Assembly (NCBI GenBank): GCA_036843405.1
Contig: DAITSJ010000004.1
Span: 62,001 to 126,000 of the forward strand
DNA length: 64,000 nt
Origin: DGNJ01 sp002388905
GTDB lineage: Bacteria; Pseudomonadota; Gammaproteobacteria; Pseudomonadales; Porticoccaceae
Direction of reading: 5' to 3'
Shown: piece after piece, positions 31,755-39,962 of the stretch
Position numbering within the stretch: position 1 is the first letter of the stretch
Layout of the letters: the number at the start of each line of letters is the position of its first letter
The notes under the pieces: model-generated
What the model saw: only the letters and a program-made list of their open reading frames with translations
The model's database searches: none
Told to the model about the DNA's origin: nothing
Position numbers and translations under genes: made by a program

Positions 31755-32993
31755 TCAGTCCCAGGCCACGGGCAGGTCCACCAGTCCCCAGAAACTGAAG
31801 CCCGGTACTATCACCGGCTCGCCGGTGAGGCGCAGGTTGGGCAGGCGTTCCACGAGTTTTTCGAATACCTGCCGGACTTCCATCCGTGCCAGGTGAATGC
31901 CCAGGCACAGGTGGCTGCCGCCGCTGAAGGAGACATGCTTGCGCAGGGTGGCCATGTCCCGGTCGAGGCGGAACTCGTCGGGGTTCTCCCAGATGGCGGG
32001 ATCCCGGTTGGCCGCGGCAATGCTGTACATCACTTTCTCGCCTTCGGGAATGACCTCTCCCTTGAGCTCGGTCTCTTTCGCCGTGGTCCGGAACATGCCC
32101 AGCAACGGTGGGTCGAAGCGCAGGCTTTCCTCGACAGCGTTGGGTATCAGGTCGGGGTTGGCCTTGAGCTGCTCCCAGCGCTCGGGCTTTTCGAGCAGGC
32201 GCCAGAGCAGGTTGCTGATCAGGTTCATGGTGGTTTCGTTGCCGCCGTTGATGATCGACAGCAACAGGCTGATGATTTCCCACTCCGTCAAATGGCGCCC
32301 GTCGACCTTGTCGCAGATAAACCGCGAGATAAAGTCGTCCGGCAGCACGGTGCCCACCTCTTGCAGGGAGGGCTCGGTCACGCCGGCTTCCTGCAGAACC
32401 CTGCGGCGCTCGGCGATCAGGCCACTCAGGCTGGCGGCTATCAGCTGCGCTTTTTCTCCCGCTTCGGCGCTGTCGGTCTTGTTGTTGTAATGGTCGTACA
32501 TGAACTCGTCGGCCCACTGCTTGTACTGGAGGTGTTTTTCTTCGGGCGCGCCGAGCATGCGGCACATCAGCCGGGCGGGCAGGGGCATGGCAAAAAGCTT
32601 AAAGAAGTTGCCCCGTTTTTCCGGCATGGCCTGCATGCCGTCAATCAATTCGTCCGCCAGCTGGTCGATCTCCACCGCGATGCGTTCCAGTTGTTTGGGG
32701 GTGAACCCCCGCTGGACGATGATGCGGATACCGTTATGGTGGGGCGGCTCGGTCATCATCCCGCAGGCCATGCGCGGATCCAGTTCCTTGGGACTGGTAC
32801 CCCTGCTGTACAGCCAGGTGTCGTTGTCCACCAGGATATTGTTCTTGATGTCGTCGTAATCGCTGCTGACGTAAAAGTCGAACCGGCCACGGTAATGGTA
32901 AATGGGATGTTTCCTGCCCAACTCACTCCAGGCCTCCGGCGCCCGGTCTTCCACCGCTTTGTCGTAAAAATCGAAATCCGCTTCTGTTTTCAT
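31755..32993 (-). CDS. Cytochrome P450
   Basis: This 412-residue soluble P450 has I-helix NGGNETTMN (about 245-253), K-helix EESLR, and the haem loop FSGGSHLCLG with C363. Here the I-helix reads GGNETT instead of the usual AGxDT, an N in place of the acid-threonine neighbour, as in some CYP families that handle fatty acyl or terpenoid substrates. It leads an operon with an SDR and a TetR regulator, downstream of the palindrome at 33026. Redox partners are absent. It differs clearly from the P450s at 14610 and 55606, so the three are not recent duplicates. The substrate is unknown; hydroxylation of a branched or ring carbon is plausible. Confidence 0.85.
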   Translation of the reverse strand: MKTEADFDFYDKAVEDRAPEAWSELGRKHPIYHYRGRFDFYVSSDYDDIKNNILVDNDTWLYSRGTSPKELDPRMACGMMTEPPHHNGIRIIVQRGFTPKQLERIAVEIDQLADELIDGMQAMPEKRGNFFKLFAMPLPARLMCRMLGAPEEKHLQYKQWADEFMYDHYNNKTDSAEAGEKAQLIAASLSGLIAERRRVLQEAGVTEPSLQEVGTVLPDDFISRFICDKVDGRHLTEWEIISLLLSIINGGNETTMNLISNLLWRLLEKPERWEQLKANPDLIPNAVEESLRFDPPLLGMFRTTAKETELKGEVIPEGEKVMYSIAAANRDPAIWENPDEFRLDRDMATLRKHVSFSGGSHLCLGIHLARMEVRQVFEKLVERLPNLRLTGEPVIVPGFSFWGLVDLPVAWD

Positions 32994-33025
32994 GGAACCC
33001 CCTGTCCAGTTTGGATCGGTCTTTA

Positions 33026-33040
33026 TATAACGTCGTTATA
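33026..33040. promoter_or_regulatory. Perfect palindrome TATAACGTCGTTATA, candidate operator
   Basis: Arms TATAACG and CGTTATA flank one central T. It lies about 35 bases before the P450 start at 32993, where it would overlap a promoter, and is the only such site seen in the window. A TetR gene ends the operon it precedes. Confidence 0.6.
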
Positions 33041-33108
33041 CTAGAACGGATTTTCTGTTGTGGCAAGGTCAACGGTAATCCTCGTGTCGAAAATGCGCCC
33101 CGGAATAA

Positions 33109-33621
33109 TCAGGGATGCCGCTTCAGGCCGAGGTCGATAATCAACTGGGCGTGCAGGTCGTCGATAAAAGCCTCCATCCGTTCGAGGCTCTTGATGTGGC
33201 CTTCCAGGTCCGCCTCGGACAGGGCGTCAAGATAGGCATAAAGCCGGGTGCGGTAGGATTTGACACCCTGGCGTGCCCGTTCACCTTTTGCTGTCAGTGA
33301 CAGGTATTTGATCTTGTTGTTGTTTTTGCCACTGGTTTTTCTTAGGTACCCCTTGCTCGCCAGACGGCTGGTCATGGTCGATACCGCCGCCTTCGAAACG
33401 CCCAGCTCGTCCGCCAGGAGCGTCACCGTGGCCTTTTCCCGGTCGCCGATCTGCTCCAGGATCTCGCCCTCGGGCATGCTCAGCAATTCGCCGGTGCCGT
33501 AGTCCCGGGGATATTTCCGGCCCCACAACATCTTGTTGAGAAGCCGGAAAAATACCGACGTGGCCTCGTCTTCGAGTTGCTTGAAGTCCCTGGTGCCCAT
33601 GGCGGCATTGTCTCCCTTCAT
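33109..33621 (-). CDS. MarR-family regulator
   Basis: This 170-residue protein has the MarR fold: a long helical dimer arm, then PEGEILEQIGDREKATVTLLADELGVSKAAVSTMTSRLASKGYLRKTSGKNNNKIKYLSLTAKG in sequence (recognition helix SKAAVSTMTSRL and wing SGKNNNKIKYL). ATG at 33621 overlaps the aldehyde dehydrogenase stop in a TGATG pattern, which argues for translational coupling; ATG at 33600 is the alternative. It is the last gene of the SDR-aldehyde dehydrogenase-MarR operon. The TTGTTAA/TTAACA array upstream of that operon is a fitting target, suggesting autoregulation. The effector is probably an aldehyde, phenol or acyl-CoA from the pathway, by analogy. Confidence 0.8.
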   Translation of the reverse strand: MKGDNAAMGTRDFKQLEDEATSVFFRLLNKMLWGRKYPRDYGTGELLSMPEGEILEQIGDREKATVTLLADELGVSKAAVSTMTSRLASKGYLRKTSGKNNNKIKYLSLTAKGERARQGVKSYRTRLYAYLDALSEADLEGHIKSLERMEAFIDDLHAQLIIDLGLKRHP

Positions 33622-35084
33622 CAAGCGTCGATATTGGCCACGGCCACAGTTTTCAGGCGAATGTACTCGTCGAGGCCAGCCTTGGCGCCCTCGCGCCCGT
33701 AACCGCTGACGCCTTCGCCGCCGAAGGGCGCCTGGGGCTGGATCATCAGGGCGCCGTTGATGTAGACGGTGCCGGAGCGCAATTCCGAGGCCAGGCGCAG
33801 GGCCCGGGACAGATTCGATGTCTGTACGTAGGAGGCGAGGCCGTATTCCGTGGAATTGGCGATGGCGATGGCCTCGGCCTCATCTTCGAAGGGTGTGACG
33901 CACAGCACCGGACCGAACACTTCCTGCTGGGCAATCTCCGTGTAGGGATCGACATCGGCAAAAACCGTGGGCTGGATGTAGTAACCGTCGGCAAATTCGC
34001 CACCAAAGCGCTCGCCGCCGGTGAGCAGCCGTGCCTTGCCGGTGCGGGTGGCATCCTCAATCATGGCCATAATGCGCTCACAGGCGGCGCCGTTGACCAC
34101 CGGGCCCATCTCCGCCTGTGGGTCCATGGGATCGCCGGCGGCGATTCTGCCGGCCTGTTCCTCCACTCGTTTCAAGACCTCGTCGTAAATGCTGCGTTGT
34201 ACCAGCAAACGGGTGGGAAAAGCGCATCCCTGGCCGCTCATGTAGCAGATGCTGAAGTTCACAGCCTGCTCCACCACTCGATCCAGGTCGGCATCCTCGA
34301 ACACCAGGTTGGCGGATTTGCCGCCCAGCTCGAACACCAGGGGCTTGATCTGGTCGGCTGCCGCGGCCTGGATTTTGCGGGCGGCGATCGGGCCGCCGGT
34401 GAAGCTGATTTTCTGCACGTTCGGGTGCCGCACCAGGGTCTCGCCGGCATCGATGGAGCCGGGGATGATGTTGACCACACCGGGGGGGATACCGGCCTCT
34501 AGGGTGAGCTTGCCGAACAGGGCCGCGCACCAGGGGGTGATTTCGGCGGGCTTGATTACCACGGCGTTGCCCGCGGCCAGGGCCGGCGCCGCCTTCATGC
34601 CAAGGGATATCAACGGCCCGTTCCAGGTGATGATAATGCCGATGACACCGTAGGGTTCGGGGATGGTGTAGGAGAACTGGTCCGAGGGCCAGGTGGAGTT
34701 GACCTGACCGTCAATCTTGTCGGCCCAGCCGGCATAGTAGGACACCCACTGTTCGGTGATCATGGGTCCGACCATGCCACCGGCCACCGGTGTGCCATTT
34801 TCTATGGCCCCCAGCCGGGCGAATTCCTCGGCGTTGTCCCGTATCAGGGCCGCCAGGCGGTTGAGGCAGTTGCGCCGTTCCACGGGCGGTGTCCGGCGCC
34901 AGATTTCGAAAGCGGCGCACGCGGCCTCGACGGCCTCGTTCACTTCATTTTTCCCGGCCAGTGGCACCTGTGCCTGGACCCTGCCGGTGGCAGGGTTGAC
35001 ATGATCGAAGGTGCCACCGCTGCCGGTATCGAGGAAGCGGTCACCAATTTGCAGTTGTACGGTGGGGATATTGGTTGCGTTCAT
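33621..35084 (-). CDS. NAD(P)-dependent aldehyde dehydrogenase
   Basis: This 487-residue ALDH has all active-site features: N155 (ITWNGPL), KPAE at 178-181, E252 (FELGGK) and nucleophile C287 (GQGCAF). Length is normal. It oxidises an aldehyde to the acid with NAD or NADP. It lies between the SDR (gene start 35895) and the MarR regulator, sharing a TGATG junction with the latter. The SDR-ALDH pair fits an alcohol-to-acid conversion, feeding the acyl-CoA ligases in this window. The C-terminal residues GGEGVSGYGREGAKAGLDEY are typical of betaine/phenylacetaldehyde-type ALDHs; the exact substrate cannot be named. Confidence 0.9.
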   Translation of the reverse strand: MNATNIPTVQLQIGDRFLDTGSGGTFDHVNPATGRVQAQVPLAGKNEVNEAVEAACAAFEIWRRTPPVERRNCLNRLAALIRDNAEEFARLGAIENGTPVAGGMVGPMITEQWVSYYAGWADKIDGQVNSTWPSDQFSYTIPEPYGVIGIIITWNGPLISLGMKAAPALAAGNAVVIKPAEITPWCAALFGKLTLEAGIPPGVVNIIPGSIDAGETLVRHPNVQKISFTGGPIAARKIQAAAADQIKPLVFELGGKSANLVFEDADLDRVVEQAVNFSICYMSGQGCAFPTRLLVQRSIYDEVLKRVEEQAGRIAAGDPMDPQAEMGPVVNGAACERIMAMIEDATRTGKARLLTGGERFGGEFADGYYIQPTVFADVDPYTEIAQQEVFGPVLCVTPFEDEAEAIAIANSTEYGLASYVQTSNLSRALRLASELRSGTVYINGALMIQPQAPFGGEGVSGYGREGAKAGLDEYIRLKTVAVANIDA

Positions 35085-35130
35085 GGATGATTACTCCGGA
35101 TTCGTGGATTGATGGCCCGGCTGGACCTGT

Positions 35131-35895
35131 TCAGAGGCGCATGATCCAGCCGCCGTCAACACTGATGTTCTGCCCGGTGACCCAGTCGCTGGCGGACGAA
35201 CACAAGTAGACGAGGGTTCCCACCAGGTCTTCCGGCCCGCCCAGCACCCGCAGGGGCACGGCGGGTTCCAGGGCCTTGATCATGGCATCGCTGCCGCCCC
35301 GGGCTGCATCGCCGGATTCGGTGTTCATATGTCCCGGCGCAAGGGCGTTGACATTGACTTTGAAGGGGCCCAGCTCCTTGGCGAGACTTGCCGTCAGGCT
35401 CACCACGCCGAGTTTGGTTACACCATAGACGCCAGAGGGCATAAAGGCGCCCCCGGATGTGATATTGATAATCTTGCCTGCCCCGGTTTCCTTCATATGG
35501 GGCGCGACGGCGCGGGCGCAGAGCAGGGGGCCGGTGAGATTCACGGCGATCACCCGGTCCCACCATTGCCGATCGATGGCCAGGGTCTCGTAGGTGGGGA
35601 TCTCCTTCATCAGGGCGGCACAATTGACTAGTATCGCCACGGAGCCAAAATGATCGACAACACTGTCCGCCATCTTTCGGGTGCTTTCCTCCGACGTCAC
35701 ATCCACCTCAACGCCGATAACATCCAGGCCTTCGGCACCCAGGGCCGCGGCCTTGTCCTTCGCGAGTTGCCCATTGAGGTCGGCCAGCGCCACCCTGGCG
35801 CCGGCCTCCGCCAGCGCCTTGCCGAAAGCGGAACCGATATCGCCGCCGCCACCGGTGATGATCGCCACTTTGCCGCTCAGGTCGAACATGTCCAT
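35131..35895 (-). CDS. Short-chain dehydrogenase/reductase
   Basis: This 254-residue SDR has TGGGGDIG near residue 13 (a glycine-rich variant), NCAAL in place of NNAG, the YGVTK catalytic motif (YxxxK) and NISVDGGW at the C-terminus. ATG at 35895 (MDMFD) is chosen with GAGGAG seven bases upstream; a much longer reading has no ribosome site and runs through the promoter dyads. It is first in the operon with the aldehyde dehydrogenase (about 46 bases away) and the MarR regulator. Alcohol oxidation to an aldehyde is the simplest role given that neighbour. A TTGTTAA-type operator array lies upstream. Confidence 0.85.
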   Translation of the reverse strand: MDMFDLSGKVAIITGGGGDIGSAFGKALAEAGARVALADLNGQLAKDKAAALGAEGLDVIGVEVDVTSEESTRKMADSVVDHFGSVAILVNCAALMKEIPTYETLAIDRQWWDRVIAVNLTGPLLCARAVAPHMKETGAGKIINITSGGAFMPSGVYGVTKLGVVSLTASLAKELGPFKVNVNALAPGHMNTESGDAARGGSDAMIKALEPAVPLRVLGGPEDLVGTLVYLCSSASDWVTGQNISVDGGWIMRL

Positions 35896-35923
35896 CCGGA
35901 AACTCCTCTGTTGTATTATTACA

Positions 35924-35952
35924 TTGTTAACCCGATTAACAAAATATGTTAA
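35924..35952. promoter_or_regulatory. Overlapping TTGTTAA/TTAACAA dyads, candidate MarR operator
   Basis: TTGTTAA-CCCGA-TTAACAA (35924-35942) is a perfect dyad, and its right arm is also the left arm of TTAACA-AAATA-TGTTAA (35936-35952). Spacers are five bases in both. The array lies about 30 bases upstream of the SDR start at 35895 and would fit two cooperating dimers. Confidence 0.65.
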
Positions 35953-36216
35953 CCCCATAATCGGGTGGTGACAAGGCTGTGATTGAGAGGGTGTAATCCG
36001 GAATGAACCAGGGGGGAAGCCATGGCGGTTGCCCTCCCGCCGTTGAGCCACAAACGATGGTTTGAAGCTACCCTCCCGGGTTACTGCCCGGCTCCGGGTG
36101 TTTCGATTGGTTGCCGGCAGCACAGATACACAGGTACATCAAATCCGACGATGCACCGGCAGACATTAAAAACCTGTTCTACACTGTTGACTGAACCGAA
36201 ACTTCAGATGCCACAA

Positions 36217-36245
36217 GCAGGCGGCGATTGAAAAATACCGCCTGC
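36217..36245 (+). other. Stem-loop upstream of UrcA gene
   Basis: GCAGGCGG and CCGCCTGC (eight bases each) with a 13-base loop, followed by AATTGTTTT. It resembles a factor-independent terminator or a leader structure before the UrcA gene; the U-tract is weak. Confidence 0.35.
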
Positions 36246-36338
36246 AATTGTTTTCGGTGATTCATGCGTCGCTACCAACAGGGCGCGACATGTTTTGACT
36301 TACGGGCACCTCTTACGACGAAAGAGGAGGTCAGGATT

Positions 36339-36728
36339 ATGGCGACGAAAATGCTTACTCGTTTAGTCACTTCCATAGCAACCGTTTGTTTGATTGCATT
36401 GGGGCAGGTCCCCGCCTTTGCGGCCGAGAAAAAACTTGAGGAGATTACGGTAATGGCGCCGCGAATTACCAGTGAACAACGCACCTCTCCTCCCTATGGT
36501 AAAACCATCGTCGCGAATAAAAGCGCAAGGGTGGACATTTCCGATCTCGATATCAGCCGGACTGCGGATATGAACGAGGTCAGGAATCGCGTTGAAGAAG
36601 CCGCACAACGTATCTGTAAGCAACTGAGCGACGAACTGCCTTTCGGTCAGCCGGATACACCTGAGTGTGTTCGTCGTGCCGTTTCAGATGCAATGGCTCA
36701 GGTGGAAGAGGTTGCGTTACAAAGTTAA
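36339..36728 (+). CDS. UrcA-family exported protein
   Basis: This 129-residue protein matches the UrcA family, small exported proteins of unknown function in Proteobacteria. It begins with a signal peptide (MATKMLTRLVTSIATVCLIA, then a likely cleavage after AFA near residue 28), followed by the family core RVDISDLDISRTADMNEVRNRVEEAAQRIC and a second cysteine in DTPECVRRAVSDAM. ATG at 36339 has AGAGGAGG upstream. It is isolated, in a stretch of lower GC than the catabolic clusters. A terminator-like hairpin follows. The two cysteines could form a disulfide in the periplasm. Confidence 0.7.
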   Translation: MATKMLTRLVTSIATVCLIALGQVPAFAAEKKLEEITVMAPRITSEQRTSPPYGKTIVANKSARVDISDLDISRTADMNEVRNRVEEAAQRICKQLSDELPFGQPDTPECVRRAVSDAMAQVEEVALQS

Positions 36729-36751
36729 AGATTCCAAAACCGGCGAAAAAG

Positions 36752-36801
36752 GGAGTCAGGCAACAAGCTCATATCTCTCCAGGCTTTTCTAACCTGACTC
36801 C
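36752..36801 (+). terminator. Hairpin after UrcA gene
   Basis: GGAGTCAGG (36752-36760) and CCTGACTCC (36793-36801) are perfect nine-base arms with a 32-base loop, followed by TTTATCCCT. The long loop makes it a weaker terminator than usual, but the position 24 bases after the stop fits. A second, partial hairpin (GCTCCTGG / CCGGGAGC at 36860-36897, followed by TTCTTTTG) lies downstream. Confidence 0.45.
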
Positions 36802-37012
36802 TTTATCCCTCTGAAACAGAAAGTACATTGTCAAATGGCTTTATCAGTGCCTAAAATATGCTCCTGGCTGGTCAATACCCACTCTCCATCCGGGAGCTTC
36901 TTTTGTTCGCTGTTACTAGCAATTCCGATTGGGCGACATCTTCGTCTTTAACAAAACCTCAACGGTTGCAGTTGACCGTAATCTGAAAGTTGGCGTTCAG
37001 TCCGAGCGCTAC

Positions 37013-37909
37013 TCAGTGAATGGTTAAATCGGCAGGTGGCCTTGCCGTGTGTGAAATTACGCTCAGTGCGGTTACCGTGACCAAAATCAGCCCCATGCCA
37101 AAAATTTGTGGGCCGGTAAGGCTTTCATCCAGGACCACGACGCCGAACAGTGACGCGGTGACAGGCTCCACCATTGCCACGATTGAGGCCACGGCCGGCG
37201 CGGTATGGTTAAGGCCGATGATGTAGAGCACGAACGACAACCCCGCACCAAGCACACCTAACACGGCGAACAGCGGCCAATCCGGTGTATTCAGGGCCGC
37301 AACAATTTGATGGCCGTCGGCAGGCCAGATAAGGAGAATGGCAAGTACCGCGAATGCAATGGAGAGAATAGCCTGGGGGCTGCCGTGCGCGGCCGCATAC
37401 TTGAAACCGAAAATAAATATTGCGTAGGACAAGCCCGCAAGCAGGCCAGCGCCCGCACCGATGTAGGTCAAGCCACTGGCACCGATGTCGTAAATCCGTG
37501 TCAGCAATACGATGCCAACCATCACCACTGTAATCGCAGCCCACTTCAGGGCGGTGGGGCTTTCAAGCCTCAGTGCGAATGATACGAGATACACAAACAC
37601 CGGTGCGCAATACATCAACGTTACGGCAACCGCAACGCTGCCCTGCCCGATGCTAACGAAATAGAATCCAAAGTTTCCCGCCACACCAAGGCCGGCAATT
37701 GCCGACCAGAACCATAACCGGCGGTTTGCCAGTCCGCTGCCACGCGGGCGAAGCACCAGCCAGGCGAGGACAAATAGCAGCCCGATCGCGCCCCGGTAGA
37801 ACGAAACCACGAAGGGATCCCAGCCATCGGCCATGAGAAGCCCACCGATCCCTCCTGATAACCCCCAAAAGAGAGCCGCCATTGCCACCAAAGCCGTACT
37901 CGTGCCCAC
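37013..37909 (-). CDS. DMT-superfamily transporter (EamA)
   Basis: This 298-residue membrane protein has ten hydrophobic segments in two repeats of five, as usual for EamA-domain proteins of the drug/metabolite transporter superfamily. Signs are the N-terminal STALVAMAALFWGLSGG and the second-repeat NHTAPAVASIVAMVEPVTASLFGVVVLDESLTGPQIFGMGLILV in sequence. It exports or imports small metabolites, and no substrate can be named. It stands alone, with the MITE-like element directly upstream of its start. This makes it possible that the element's end affects its promoter. Base composition is lower in GC than in the catabolic neighbours. Confidence 0.85.
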   Translation of the reverse strand: MGTSTALVAMAALFWGLSGGIGGLLMADGWDPFVVSFYRGAIGLLFVLAWLVLRPRGSGLANRRLWFWSAIAGLGVAGNFGFYFVSIGQGSVAVAVTLMYCAPVFVYLVSFALRLESPTALKWAAITVVMVGIVLLTRIYDIGASGLTYIGAGAGLLAGLSYAIFIFGFKYAAAHGSPQAILSIAFAVLAILLIWPADGHQIVAALNTPDWPLFAVLGVLGAGLSFVLYIIGLNHTAPAVASIVAMVEPVTASLFGVVVLDESLTGPQIFGMGLILVTVTALSVISHTARPPADLTIH

Positions 37910-37942
37910 TATTGGACCTCTATTTTTGCATCAATAAATTAA

Positions 37943-37960
37943 GGGCACCTCTATAAATTG
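37943..37960. repeat. Left terminal inverted repeat of MITE-like element
   Basis: GGGCACCTCTATAAATTG; exact complement of 38190-38207. Confidence 0.85.
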
Positions 37961-38189
37961 GGAGCAGCCTCTGGGTTTCAGGCTGATTTGCAATCAAGGA
38001 GCAACTTCGCAGGCATGCTGGTTGCCTGTCGAGAAGTTGCAACGCCGAGTGCGAATCCGCCTGAAAGCCCCGAAGGGCGCGGCCTGACAGGCGCCAGCGC
38101 TGCGTTGGCTTGCTTGACAAGGACAACCAGCCTTGTCCTGCGCAAACCGCCTTGCGCTGACGCCTGTCAGGTTGCGCAGAGGCCACTCA

Positions 38190-38207
38190 CAATTTATAGA
38201 GGTGCCC
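38190..38207. repeat. Right terminal inverted repeat of MITE-like element
   Basis: Exact inverted complement of 37943-37960. A fourth-position difference begins only past base 18. Confidence 0.85.
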
Positions 38208-38350
38208 TTAAGCCGTTTTATAGTGGCGAGCGTTACACCGCCAGGCGAATTTCAAATTATCAGACCGCTACTCAATAGCGGCTAGTTAATTAATCGGGCA
38301 GCCTTTCCATAATATTGACCGATAATATCGAGATGACAACACCGGTCAGT

Positions 38351-39517
38351 CTAGTTATTGCCCGGAAGCCGGAATTCACCCTTGTGGTTTGTCGGCATCT
38401 TGAGTTCCAGCGGTGGGCATCCCTCAGGTTGCGGCTGCAGTGGCTGCGGAGGAATGGGGCCAAGGAGTTCGATAAATGCTCCGTCAGGGTCAATGGCATG
38501 GACGATGCCGAAGTCATCGCCGCCGGTACCGGAGCAGCATGGTGCGATTTCAGAGAGAAATTCAACACCCTGTCGCTTCAGTATCCTGACCGCGCGCTGC
38601 AAATCGGGGACAGAGAGGGCCAGCCGATTAATGCCGATGTGATTGATGGGGGGCGGATAGGGTGGTTCGTCATTGAATGGCTTAATCCATTGCACCAGGC
38701 GCAGTACATTCTGGTCGCCGCGGTCAATCGCGACTTCGGCACCCTTGATTCGAAATCGCTGATCCAGACCGTAGGCCTTGGCTTCTTCGAGGGTACTTGT
38801 GTATTCGGGGACCATTTTTACTTGCGTATAGCCGAACATCTTGTAGAACTCGAGAGACTTTTCCAGGTTGCTCACGTTGATGCCGATATAAGGCATGGCA
38901 ATGATGTGGATATTCTCATCCGGGTCGCCGTGGGGTGGCGAGGTTTCCATAAGCTTGTAGAGAACGCCTTCCGGGTCGCGAAAAAACACAAACTGGTTGC
39001 CGGGAATGCCGTAGGGCTCCGAAAGAAATTCGACACCCTGATCTCTGAGGTAAGCCACATCGGCGGCAAGATCAGTCGTCAGCAGCGCGGCATAGGCCAT
39101 TCCCAGGTGATTGGGCAACTCGTAGGGTGGCTCGTCATTGAACGGTTTTTTGAACTGCAGAAAGTCAATGCGGGCATTGTTGAGGCTGTCGGGGTTGAAA
39201 ATAATCTCGCCTTGCGCCAGTTCGTACTGGCATAGATCGAACATTCCCAGAGCCCGGGCAAGTTGATGAGTATTGGTCAGGGGGAAGCCGCCTATGCCTT
39301 CGGTAAAACCGATCATTCGGTAAAACGGCCGGGTTTTTTCAAAATCGGCGGTGTGCGTGGCAAAGTGAACTCGCTCGTAAAGGCCTATGTCGTTTTCAGA
39401 CCGGAACTCGATCTGCGGTTTATCGCTTGCCTCAGGTTCTGGAGGGGGCTTTGAATCGGTAGCAGCCATGCCCATAGCCGTCAGGATAAAAAGTGCAAAC
39501 GCGATAGAGAACTTCAT
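38351..39517 (-). CDS. Exported double VOC (glyoxalase-fold) protein
   Basis: This 388-residue protein starts with a signal peptide (MKFSIAFALFILTAMGMAAT) and then has two vicinal-oxygen-chelate domains: ERVHFATHTADFEKTRPFYRMIGF to FFRDPEGVLYKLMET, and MPYIGINVSNLEKSLEFYKMFGY to VHAIDPDGAFIELLGP, each with the beta-alpha-beta-beta-beta pattern. VOC proteins are metal-dependent lyases, dioxygenases or resistance proteins, normally cytoplasmic. A secreted two-domain form is unusual. ATG at 39517 has GGGAGAG upstream; a longer frame is not supported. A proline-rich C-terminus (LGPIPPQPLQPQPEGCPP) follows. It lies alone beside the MITE region, with no operon partner. Confidence 0.75.
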   Translation of the reverse strand: MKFSIAFALFILTAMGMAATDSKPPPEPEASDKPQIEFRSENDIGLYERVHFATHTADFEKTRPFYRMIGFTEGIGGFPLTNTHQLARALGMFDLCQYELAQGEIIFNPDSLNNARIDFLQFKKPFNDEPPYELPNHLGMAYAALLTTDLAADVAYLRDQGVEFLSEPYGIPGNQFVFFRDPEGVLYKLMETSPPHGDPDENIHIIAMPYIGINVSNLEKSLEFYKMFGYTQVKMVPEYTSTLEEAKAYGLDQRFRIKGAEVAIDRGDQNVLRLVQWIKPFNDEPPYPPPINHIGINRLALSVPDLQRAVRILKRQGVEFLSEIAPCCSGTGGDDFGIVHAIDPDGAFIELLGPIPPQPLQPQPEGCPPLELKMPTNHKGEFRLPGNN

Positions 39518-39962
39518 AGGGCTCTCCCGGGTAATTGATTTCAGTTTTCCCCTACATTGACCCACCATGGAAAAAGAGAGGCAGGGAGTCAGCATCAAAG
39601 CGTAGTAGCGGCCCCGTTTGGTTTCTCCCATTGTTACCGATTCAGTATATCCTCTTTGATTTATCGGCTCAAAATCGGGCGACAACTGTTTTCGGTAGTT
39701 TCACCATCGCATCGAGCACGTCACGCAGTCCCACGGCCTTTTGAGAGGTGGATATGTGATCGTTTTTCTGCAAATCCCTGGCGATATGCGCATACATCAG
39801 CGGTATATGATGGGCCTGTGGTTCAGGGGCAGTGGTCTTCCGGACAGTATGAACAAGGGTTCTGGGGAATATTGCCCTAATTTTGCTGGCCCGGGATCAC
39901 GAAGGAACAAAATTTTTTCGATCCCCTATTTCCTAAGTCGCCCAAATAGGGTACAAGGCGCC
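39518..39962. other. Intergenic divergent region, VOC gene to RIO kinase
   Basis: No convincing gene was found. It includes the leader of the RIO kinase with the hairpin at 39924-39951 and must hold the promoters of two divergent genes. An open frame in phase with the kinase has no family match before its ATG. Confidence 0.5.
39924..39951 (+). other. Stem-loop in leader of RIO kinase gene
   Basis: CCCTATTT and AAATAGGG (eight bases each) enclose a 12-base loop and end 11 bases before the ATG at 39963. If formed in mRNA, it would sit at the ribosome site. Confidence 0.35.

Larger units (their letters stand above)
35896..36338. other. Intergenic region with operator array
   Basis: Apart from the dyads at 35924-35952 and the hairpin at 36217-36245, no gene is recognised. 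Short open frames have no family resemblance and no ribosome site. It separates the SDR-ALDH-MarR operon from the UrcA gene. Confidence 0.5.
37943..38207. mobile_element. MITE-like element with 18-bp inverted ends and TTAA duplication
   Basis: The ends are perfect 18-base inverted repeats, GGGCACCTCTATAAATTG (37943-37960, and its complement at 38190-38207), and both sides carry TTAA (37939-37942 and 38208-38211), a target-site duplication. The 229-base interior has no transposase but several internal hairpins (for example GCAACTTC/GAAGTTGC and CCTGACAGGCG/CGCCTGTCAGG). A four-base TTAA target fits YTAR-type sites of the IS5 group, so mobilisation by an IS5-type transposase encoded elsewhere is plausible. 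Confidence 0.8.
37910..38350. other. Intergenic region containing a MITE-like element
   Basis: The region holds the 265-bp inverted-repeat element at 37943-38207 and nothing else recognisable as a gene. Short open frames within it are not supported by ribosome sites or family similarity. Confidence 0.6.

Noticed and set aside
30850..32565. SDR read as a 571-residue fusion with an upstream extension
   Set aside because: The extension runs in another frame through the P450 coding sequence and is arginine-rich. ATG 31743 starts a normal SDR.
36805..37012. Remnant of a degraded gene between UrcA and EamA
   Set aside because: No frame reads through and no similarity is recognisable. It is treated as 3' non-coding sequence.
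37943..38207. Small coding genes inside the inverted-repeat element
   Set aside because: Frames there overlap the hairpins and have no ribosome site. The terminal repeats and TTAA duplication explain the sequence as a mobile element.
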